This document shows, one piece after another, positions 56,393-64,000 of a DNA stretch of 64,000 bases (its first letter is position 1; each line of letters opens with the position of its first letter). The position numbers and the translations under genes were made by a program. The notes beneath the pieces are model-generated. The model was not told where the DNA came from. It saw nothing but the letters and a program-made list of their open reading frames with translations, and did no database searches. The stretch comes from Epiperipatus broadwayi. Its lineage: Eukaryota; Onychophora; Udeonychophora; Euonychophora; Peripatidae. The stretch is taken from positions 2,229,097-2,293,096 of the forward strand of contig JAQFVV010000151.1 of NCBI GenBank assembly GCA_028023455.1. Direction: 5' to 3'.

Positions 56393-56500
56393 GTTAGTTT
56401 TTTTTTTTTTCTGTGTCAAATGCGTTGACCGGGAAGCAAACCTGGGCCAGCTGTTTGGAAGGCAGCTATGCTAACCACTAGGTTTGACGTGTGTTAGTTT
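56393..56500 (-). repeat. tRNA-derived SINE, copy 2, with target-site duplication
   Basis: On the minus strand: GTCAAACCTAGTGGTTAGC, then CTGCCTTCCAA (anticodon loop with TCC, Gly-like), then CCAGGTTTGCTTCCCGG (T-arm), then TTTGACACAG and a run of about 13 A. GTTAGTTT occurs at 56393-56400 and again at 56493-56500 (plus strand), directly flanking the element and its A tail. This is good evidence of insertion by target-primed reverse transcription. Same family as 5591-5690. Confidence 0.75.
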
Positions 56501-57610
56501 TGTTTAAATTTCATATATGTTTTACTATGCTTATTTAATATTTATAAACGTTATTTTGGGTTTAAGATTAATGTTTACTGAGACAAACTGAGTATATGAG
56601 GATTTATTATAGGACTTAATTAATAGTAAATATAATAACCCATCACATCATTCACTATACAAGACTCTTCAATTAGTACCTGAAAGTAAATTGAAGGACT
56701 GGATAAAGTTTAAAACTATTTGCTTGGAATGAGTCAAATCCTATACACACAAGACTGATTTTAACAGTAAGTAAAAATAAATTTATTTAATTAAACACTT
56801 AACTATATATTTAAACACACATCTGATATACAAATATAAAATGACATCATAATATATATATATAAAGAAAACATTCATAAATTCTAGATTTAATTAATAA
56901 AAAAAAATATGTCAGGATTTATATTAGCAATTTCGATTAATAAAAACATATTAAACGAATTTTTATCTTACTAAAAACAATCATGGCACCATGTTTATGA
57001 CATTTTTACTATTACAAATGCATATACATGAGACTATTAATTATTACTTAATTCTTGAGACCTAATTACAGGTAAAGGAATACTTCTTATTGTGACAAGA
57101 TAATAGATAGGTTTTATGAATTAGTCGTCTTGTCTTCTTACTCCTGGCAGGCAATAGGTGATTATTTACTATAGGAGCACTACATGTTCCAAAGTCTGAC
57201 TAGAATGCACTGGGTTTTAAGACTGCATCCTTTCAGACTTCATTTCTTTAATGAATTTGGTTGTCTTTGATTGCTGGCAAGATACAGTCAATTACTCAAA
57301 TGTTAAGGCCTTCAACAGCTCGCTAAAACAGTTCTTCAGATGTGGTTGATCCCAAGTCATCTTCTGCAATGTGGCCACTACTGGCCAGCACCAAGCAGCA
57401 GAAAAAGAATGGCTTGTTTTCTTCCTATTTATATTCTTTTTATAATAATAAAGCCCCCTCCAATCATAATTTTATTTAATTTAATCTTGTTTTTTTTTAT
57501 TACATCTCTAATATATTCTTTCTCTTATACACTATAACTAAATAACTAAAAATATTATCTAAATTAAAATAAAATTTTATATCTGCTTTTCTTGTAATGT
57601 TTATAAACAA
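56501..57610. other. Flanking sequence
   Basis: AT-rich; nothing recognised. Confidence 0.45.
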
Positions 57611-57800
57611 AAGAAAATAAAACAGGCTAAACTCTCCATATAGTAGCGCCACTCAGTGCAAGGCAGAGTAATAAATGGATGCCAGAAGGCTTGTGCATAA
57701 AATCCCTATCTAGTACCTATTCATCCAACATCCCCAGACTAGTTTCTAGTTTTTGGCTTTCTTCAGTAACTAGCTTTGGATCTGAGAGCACTGCACCTAC
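57611..57800. repeat. Hammerhead-bearing repeat, single-arm copy A7
   Basis: One arm only: AAAACAGGCTAAACTCTCC to GGATCTGAGAGCACTGC. The inverted second arm is absent, so the copy was truncated at the centre or inserted as a monomer. Confidence 0.8.
57723..57781 (-). ncRNA. Hammerhead-like ribozyme motif in copy A7
   Basis: ATCCAA/TTGGAT helix, core CTGAAGA, hairpin AGC-CAAAA-ACT (one pair lost), GAAA, ACTAGT, GTC, TGGGGA. All invariant core bases are kept. Stem II is weakened. Confidence 0.5.
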
Positions 57801-58405
57801 ACCACATGATATTTAGTGATTTAAAAAAAAATAAAGTGAGATGAATTTTCTTTCATTATCTTCAAACTAATGTAAATTAATTAAATTATTATTTTTAATT
57901 ATACTAGAAACAAAATTTGTATTACTTTTTTTTTTAAACTTAATAAATTATAAAGGAGCTATATTTTCATTACTTAGAAATATAATATATATGTAACTAC
58001 TTTGTTTTGGCATATATGTATATGCTTTACAATTATATTTGCATCAATAAATACAATTAGTATATTTCATAATAGAAGTATTAATAATCAGAAAATAATA
58101 ATGAATTCTTTATAACAGCTATATAAATCTCAGTAATAATATTACACATAAAAAGTATTTTTCAACAACTGGTTTGGTGCCCTTTTCAAACGTTACTAAT
58201 CTATTTAAAGTTAACAAACTATTTCAGATATATAAAACCACCTAGTGTTCAATAATGGAATTAAAACAAGCAATAACAATGTAAATCATTAAAATAAATC
58301 AAAACCCTCATATATAAATCCAGTAATTACAAAATAATTGACTATATCATAACAATACATTAAATAAATATTATGTGCATTTTTCACAATTATATATATA
58401 TCACT
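57801..58405. other. Flanking sequence
   Basis: AT-rich. A phrase at 58163-58190 (GTTTGAAAAGGGCACC on the minus strand) faintly recalls a hammerhead strand but lacks the core. Confidence 0.35.
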
Positions 58406-58870
58406 TTATATAATTTTCCATTCATTTTTAATTAACCAATTGTTAACTAAATTTATAGAAGTTTTATAAATATTCGTACAATTATTCAAATTATTTTTAA
58501 TATAGTATGTTTCATATATTTGTCTTCTTTTTGAATATTTGATATAATTTAAAGGTTTAATACTTTTTGTAGCATCTATTCTATACCCATATTTCAAGTA
58601 ATGAATGTATAATGCAGATTTATCATCTCTTCTATTAATTGCATTATTTATGTTCTTTGGCTCTTACCTCTAATTATTTTCCGTATGCCCACAGTAAATC
58701 ATTTTACAAATTTCACATGTAATTTTACATACAATTCCTTTTTTGTGCTGTATATCATCCCTTAACCAATAATTACTTATTAATTGTTAGAGATTTTTAC
58801 TATTTGACCAACCAATATTTATATTCTCTTCAATATAATTCTTTATTATGTCTTAAGGTATTATATATCC
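58406..58870 (-). pseudogene. Penelope-like GIY-YIG endonuclease remnant, copy 3
   Basis: Minus strand. HKKGIVCKITCEICKMIYCG near 58750, then RAKEHK and, in frame 58597-58406, LKYGYRIDATKSIKPLNYIK and RRQIYETYYIK. The pattern (K-I-x-C-x-x-C, Y-x-G-x-T, R-x-x-E-H, S-A-L-x-x-H) is that of the GIY-YIG nuclease domain at the C-terminus of Penelope-like elements. It is broken by several stops. The RT part is not seen. Confidence 0.6.
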
Positions 58871-59689
58871 TAGGATATCCTAGGATAATATGAAAGTTTA
58901 GTTCATTTCTAATTTGATTCATTATTACCATTATCAATACCATTATTTTCCTCAGAAATTTTATCACCCACTATAGATTAGCTAGAATTAAAAATATATT
59001 ATTAATTCAGTCATTTTTACAATTAAAATTTGTAATGACAAAAATGTGTAATAACAAATTATTCTTATAATTAATCATTGTCACTACGTTAACTTATATT
59101 TTTGATTTGGTTTATTTTTAATTAATTACTTTTTAAGGCCTTTGCAATATTGAATGACACCATATTGATTCCAGTTTGATACTATTACAATATGTATATG
59201 ATCTATGTATAAATAAATCAAATCATAAAAAAACAAAAATCAAAAAATAAATTTTAGTTTCTTTTTCTTACATAGAATGGTGCATTTCTAATATACATAT
59301 TCAAAGTCATTATGACAAAAAATAGGAGGAGGGGGGTGAGTGATGTTAATTTCCAGTCACCTGATAAGCTCTCTGTTTTGGGAGAAAAAAATTAATGATG
59401 ATGAAATAGCTATTGTTTTTTTTTTATGAATTGATATAAACATCTAGCTATTTATTCCATTAAATACTTGTGTTTGGTTTGATGAATCAACTTAATTACA
59501 TATTTTTGTAATTCTATATAATAAAATTATATAGAATAATTAGCTTTATGAAATTTGGTTCCTGTCATACTATTTATAAGTTATACTATATATGTTTAAA
59601 ATGCATTTTTTCATATAAATAAGAATTTTTTAATAGTGTTTTTTTTTTTAAAAATTCTCACATGATCACTATTTCCTATGCTTATTCAA
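58871..59689. other. Flanking sequence
   Basis: AT-rich, with no feature recognised until the foldback extension near 59665. Confidence 0.4.
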
Positions 59690-59798
59690 GCTGTTAAAAC
59701 AGGCAAAACTCTCCATATAATAGTGCCACTCAGTGCAAGTCAGAATAATCAATGGATGCAAGAAGATTTGCGCATAAATCCCTATCTAGTGCCTACTC

Positions 59799-59857
59799 AT
59801 CCAATATCTCCAGACTAGTTTCTAGTTTATGGTTTTCGTCAGTGAGGAGCCTTGGAT
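59799..59857 (-). ncRNA. Hammerhead-like ribozyme motif, copy A8 left arm
   Basis: ATCCAA/TTGGAT, TCCTCA, core CTGACGA, GAAA, ACTAGT, GTC all intact. Stem II AAC-CATAA-ACT has lost pairing, apparently by G-to-A changes from AGC/GCT-type stems. Confidence 0.5.
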
Positions 59858-59909
59858 CTGAAAGCACTGCACTGATCTGAGACCACTGCACCTAGATCTT
59901 AGGTCTCAG

Positions 59910-59967
59910 ATCCAAGGATCCTAACTGATGAAAGCCACAAGCTAGAAAATAGTCTGGGGATATTGGA
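59910..59967 (+). ncRNA. Hammerhead-like ribozyme motif, copy A8 right arm
   Basis: ATCCAA/TTGGA, core CTGATGA, stem II AGC-CACAA-GCT, GAAA, helix III AATAGT (palindrome broken by one base), GTC, TGGGGA. The paired AGC/GCT variant supports a selected or recently selected stem. Confidence 0.5.
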
Positions 59968-60072
59968 CGAGTAGCACTAGATAGAGATTTCATGCGCAAA
60001 CCTTCTTGCATTCATTGATTACTCTGGTTTGCACTGAGAGACACTATTGTACAGAGAGTTTTGTCTGTTTTT

Positions 60073-60454
60073 AATTCTCCCTCTCTTTTGAACACAATCA
60101 TGTGCTTCTAATTTAAATATTAAAATTAATCTGAGAAGAACTAATGTTAATTTCCAGGATTACCTGATGAGATTAATGTTCTGCAACCAAATGCTACATA
60201 GTGAGAAAATGGTTAGTGGTTTTCTATATGCTCTTGTATGGTTAATTAATTATTTATAATAATAGTAATCGAATGTTTTTCTTGCTTGAAAGTTCATAAA
60301 ATGTTTGAGCACCGGAAGTACAAAAAATGGAATAGATACGAGGAGCTTAGACTCTGCCACTACACTAAAGCATATAGGATTTTAGTTATTTATTCATTTA
60401 CACACTTGTGGGTGATTTGATATACACATATATAAATATTTGAAATACAGGCAT
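60073..60454. other. Flanking sequence
   Basis: AT-rich; nothing recognised. Confidence 0.4.
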
Positions 60455-61010
60455 TCTTCATATAAGCAAAACTCTCCATACAGTAGTGCCTGCCACTCAG
60501 TGCAAGCCAGAGCAATTAATGGATGCCAGAAAGCTTGTGCATAAAATCCCTATCTAGTGCCTACTCATCCAATATCCCCAGACTAGTTTGTAGCTTTTGT
60601 CAGTGAGGAGTCTTGGATCTGAGAGCACTGCACCTAAATCTTAGGATCTAATGCAATCCTCCAGCAGCCACCCTTTATCTCAACTAAATTGAAAACACAA
60701 TAATATTTTCAATCCAAGCTCATTAGCTTATATAGTCATATAGGTCTGAACTCAGTTCAGTACCCATACATTTTGGCATCCTTGGTTCTTTAAAAACCAT
60801 AGCCACCACTATCCTATTAAGCAGGATTGGTATTAAACCACTAAACAGCACATGATCAACTTTCCTTATCCTTGCTCATAACTGTTATTAAAATAGGTAT
60901 GCACTGAGTGGCACTACTGTATGGACAGTTTTGCCTGTTTAATAACAGTTATGAGCAAGCATAAGAAATGGTGATCATAAGATATTAGTGGTTTAACACC
61001 TGGAGCTTCA
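60455..61010. repeat. Hammerhead foldback family, complex copy A9
   Basis: The left arm is complete from AGCAAAACTCTCCATACAG to the central GGATCTAATGCAATCC, but its ribozyme segment has an internal deletion (core and hairpin shortened to CTGACAAAAGCTACAAAC). The middle (60690-60790) contains GTCTGAACTCAGTTCAG, related to segment B of the 11.5-kb repeat. At 60815-60900 lies the outer extension (AAGCAGGATTGGTATTAAAC, CACATGATCAAC), and at 60895-61000 the right end and its extension. Confidence 0.75.
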
Positions 61011-61021
61011 TTATAAATATA

Positions 61022-61133
61022 GGGATTTGAACTCAGACTTTCAACCATTAACACTATCTCATACCATACTGATCAGTGGTATGAGATAGTGTGGATGATT
61101 GAAGTATGCTTGAAAGTCTGAGTTCAAATCTCC
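61022..61133. repeat. Head-to-head inverted tRNA-like repeat
   Basis: GGGATTTGAACTCAGACTTT (61022) and AAAGTCTGAGTTCAAATCTC (61113) are inverted. The inner CACTATCTCATACCA also pairs with TGGTATGAGATAGTG around the central ACTGATCAGT. Each arm ends in a box-B-like GTTCAAATC. The family is shared with 32068-32145. Confidence 0.75.
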
Positions 61134-62199
61134 TCTACACACATACATATATATATAGAAAGAGAGAGAAAAATTAAGATTAAAAAACAGATTTGATATT
61201 AAATTCTAATTTAAAGTAATGAAGATGCAAGTATGGGGACCAAATAAATTCGTGGATTTGTTATAAAATTAAAAATGTTTTGTATACTATATACTAAGGT
61301 TTTTTTCAACCTTTCTGTATACAAAATTCAGATTTCATTGTTTTTTAAATATGTTATAAAGTAAAAATGAGATTTTGATATATATTGTGTCAACATTAGC
61401 AAGTTTTTTAAAATTAGATTTAAAAGAGGAATCAAATCGTTGTAAATCTAGATTACAATGTTCAAAGATTAAAGAATTTCTGGTTTTATGATATTCATAT
61501 CTGAGATGTTAATTTTGCTAAACAGCTAGAACTGAAGTATGATATCATTTTAGGTGTAAACGATCTATTGAAAGCACAATATTATTGATCAATAGATTGA
61601 CTGGTTGACAAACAGTCTGGTATATACTGTACCGGTCAAAATAGTATGCTCACTTAACAAGATTCAAATCCTAAGCAAAAGTACCTCGAATCCGATCATG
61701 CTCGAGATACACAGGTCTGGAGCAATCTTGAATTCTAACCTATTTGCCTATTCTTCGAATCTCTGACCCAATGAACAACAATTCTGATGACACAGTAAAA
61801 TTATTTTAAATCCATGCCCAGAAGCAAAGCGGTAGAGCATAAGATCAGACTGATGATGATGATCGAGGTCGGAGTAGCCCAGGAATTACATTTATTATAG
61901 TTATTTATTCACTAATGCTAAGCTATTAGCTAAAGAAAATAGTTCTAAATATTAACTAGAAAATAATAATTCAAAAACGACAAACCAGGATTTACATGAA
62001 ATAGATATTTTTAATAAATATTAAACAAACGCATATATATATTACAAAAGATTAAGAAAACACATGTATATTTTACCAACTAGTTTCACGCTTGAGACAA
62101 TATTGTTTATTTACAAGACTTGGGACTTTGTTGTATAAAATCCCCTCTATCATTCATTTAATAAATATAATTTTACAGATACAATTTTATAGTGTTTTA
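61134..62199. other. Flanking sequence with a possible SINE head
   Basis: At 61815-61885 GAAGCAAAGCGGTAGAGCAT (box-A-like), then GATCGAGGTCGGAGTAGCCC suggests a tRNA-derived SINE with a poor box B. The remainder is AT-rich. Confidence 0.35.
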
Positions 62200-62960
62200 T
62201 AACTTGTGCGGAGTTGATAAACTAATTCAAGAAAACTTTTGCTACGGAGCGTTGTGGATGCCGAAATTAAATATAAAAGATCGTGACAGTTTTAACAGTA
62301 ACTGATTTAGTTGATAACAGGCAAAATATATGATTTCAATCATGTATTTCTTTAGAAAAACCATTATTTATACTTTTATTCGCATTGTTTGGCAAAGACG
62401 TCTTTTAGAAATAAGAAACAAACAATGCGCTTTATTTACGAGAGTAAGTTATGCGATCATTAATATAAATTAGATTTATGTCTATGGGAATCGATAATGC
62501 TTTTTTAAACGAAAGCAGTTTTAAGATCAACATACTGAACGTATTTTACGAAATGAATCATTTTCTTTAACACATCATTGCGACTTACCAAGGTTACACG
62601 GACGGATGCTCAAATTAAAGAGCAAAGTAATGGTACTAGCATACAATTAAATCTGGCCTTCATGGCATTTGGATATTTTATCATTTAAAAGAATACTTGA
62701 GACGAACTTAGATTTGATATGTCCGCGCATTCTGGTGGAGCGATATCGAAGGAAAGTCTGGGTTTGAGAGACCAGAATCTGGATGTGCTGTAATTCGCAG
62801 CACATAATTTTATAAACTTTACGTTCCACAGGAAGTAGTGTTCCTGATTACGAACGATTTTTGAAAAGTAGGATGTCCCTAATGACAAACAGTTGAGCAA
62901 TGGAAAAGATAAAATATCAGAATAAGGAAATTGTATGACAGCAACATTGCTGGACATGAA
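62200..62960 (-). promoter_or_regulatory. CpG-richer stretch with minus-strand splice donor: candidate gene 5' end
   Basis: CpG dinucleotides are clearly more frequent here than in the surrounding sequence (e.g. GTCCGCGCATTCTG, ACGGACGG, GGAGCGATATCG). On the minus strand CCTTG|GTAAGTCG at 62590/62589 is a perfect donor. All three frames before it contain stops within about 25 codons (the longest 3'-open stretch is 18 codons), so it would be a mainly untranslated first exon. A 90-codon open stretch at 62957-62685 has no recognisable motif. It would suit the first exon of the minus-strand ankyrin gene, but the exon carrying the initiator Met was not found. Confidence 0.3.
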
Positions 62961-64000
62961 TATAATTTTATAACATTATTTTAAAACTTGGAAATTGTCT
63001 AACCTCTTGTGCAATAATCTGTTTTCAATTCTGAGTCATTTAACAAAGTGTAGTAAAATAATAACTCTTTCTACATCATTAAACTAATAAAATTTATATT
63101 TGAATTCGATTCCCATATACGTATTAATTAAAGAATTAGTCCTCCGAGCATTGGTAAAAAAAGGTAGAATTTTATATTAGGTGTCGCAATCTTTTATAAA
63201 GGCAACTAAACAACAAAATAAAATAAGCATCCACAATAAAATACTTTTAGGTATACAACCAACCTAGCGAACGATTTCTATTTTAAATAAACAAATGAAT
63301 ATAATTCTACTAATGAATTTAATTAAAGTCGCGAGATTGATTGATACCGACATATTAGAGAAAATAATATATATATTAAACAAAATAAGTTGTATACATT
63401 TAATTGAGCCGCATAAAGTTATACAAACATAAATTAAGCGTGAAAGCAAATGTATATTGAGAATTATATAAGTATTAATAAAGGATTATAGAGAGAGAGT
63501 TTACGAGCAAAACTAGCAAAACATTATAAATGGATCTATGAATTAATTTATCTACAAATTATAAATCACCCGTGAATGTTTGTATTAGGCAGCTCTAAAT
63601 TACATGATTTTACCTAAGATATCAGCATAGCGGCAGGGAGGCAGGTTGGTTGGCAATTCTATGTCATCTCATATGGCCGGTCAGCTGGAATTTTGATGGA
63701 TGGTAGACAGTCCTTCGAGGGGAGAAGAAAAAGGTGAAAAGATTCCTCTACTCATGCTTCATCACACAGAACTTGTGTTGGCTTCTTAAAAGTAATTAAA
63801 CTCAACTGATCAAGCGAAAGTAACTAACTTATCAAGTGAAAATCACCGACTGACTTTAAAAGGTCTTATGGGCTCTTTTTATACACTATGTCTATAATCC
63901 CTTTACAAACAACATTTAATTAACAACATGTTTTTATACAGATAAGGCTCGAAATACCATTTTTAGCTATTTTAAATCATTCGACAACAACTGATAAATG
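62961..64000. other. Right edge of the window
   Basis: AT-rich to about 63590. The last 400 bp (63620-63870) is less AT-rich, with GGCAGGGAGGCAGGTTGG and ATATGGCCGGTCAGCTGG, possibly promoter-proximal or part of an LTR. No coding motif recognised. Confidence 0.35.

Larger units (their letters stand above)
59690..60072. repeat. Hammerhead-bearing foldback repeat, copy A8
   Basis: Left end GTTAAAACAGGCAAAACTCT, right end GAGAGTTTTGTCTGTTTTTA. The centre duplicates GATCTGAGA-type phrases. Both arms retain complete or nearly complete ribozyme-like cores, the only copy here that does. Confidence 0.85.

Noticed and set aside
58150-58200. Additional hammerhead-like strand (GTTTGAAAAGGGCACC region, minus)
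   Set aside because: It lacks CTGANGA and the matching GAAA/triplet arrangement; resemblance is too weak.
62685-62957. 90-codon minus-strand open frame as a gene
   Set aside because: No recognisable motif, and no in-frame link to the donor at 62590; treated only as part of a possible first exon.

Overview
This is AT-rich (about 30% GC by eye) eukaryotic DNA from an animal, almost certainly an invertebrate. The evidence is one protein gene split by introns of 13-20 kb with canonical GT-AG sites, a dense load of Penelope-like, Ty3/gypsy and non-LTR retroelements, tRNA-derived SINEs, and many foldback repeats. There are no operons, Shine-Dalgarno sites or other prokaryotic features. The phylum cannot be fixed from the sequence; a mollusc, flatworm, chelicerate or similar AT-rich genome would fit.

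The backbone of the window is one minus-strand gene for an ankyrin-repeat protein. Four coding exons were found, in transcription order at 51719-51591, 31636-31442, 18288-18128 and 5242-5127. Their splice phases agree and they join into one uninterrupted ankyrin reading frame. The gene continues beyond the last exon seen (to the left) and probably beyond the first (to the right). A CpG-richer stretch at 62.2-62.96 kb with a perfect splice donor on the minus strand could be its 5' end. Almost everything else lies in its introns.

Transposable elements, left to right: a gag-like ORF1 with a zinc knuckle (0.1-2.2 kb, minus); a Penelope-like element (2.6-3.65 kb) beside a perfect 82-bp inverted repeat; an insertion with TG...CA ends and a 4-bp target duplication (7.47-9.59 kb); a second Penelope-like remnant (12.8-13.6 kb); a non-LTR LINE family with five 5'- or 3'-truncated copies (15.5-17.0, 22.5-23.0, 28.6 and 46.2-47.3 kb); a 5-kb inverted-repeat structure (23.6-28.6 kb); three Ty3/gypsy remnants (34.9-36.7, 43.7-46.2 and 48.2-50.7 kb); a second kind of LINE (52.6-54.0 kb); and a third Penelope-like endonuclease remnant (58.4-58.9 kb).

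The most interesting signal is a set of hammerhead-ribozyme-like RNA motifs spread through otherwise different repeats. The main carrier is a foldback repeat (copies near 7.1, 18.6, 21.6, 23.1, 33.4, 57.6, 59.7 and 60.5 kb). Its arms encode, reading outward from the centre, a helix I with an internal loop, the core CTGANGA, a short hairpin, GAAA, a palindromic helix III (ACTAGT) and the cleavage triplet GTC. Paired substitutions between copies and between families (GGC/GCC with AGC/GCT; ATCCAA/TTGGAT with GAATATCC/GGATATTC) preserve the stems. Related motifs occur at 4.3, 11.9, 23.7, 28.5, 32.6, 34.3 and 54.5 kb. Such motifs are known from Penelope-like elements and retrozymes. Here they sit in inverted, foldback elements with palindromic helix III, which would favour dimeric ribozymes.
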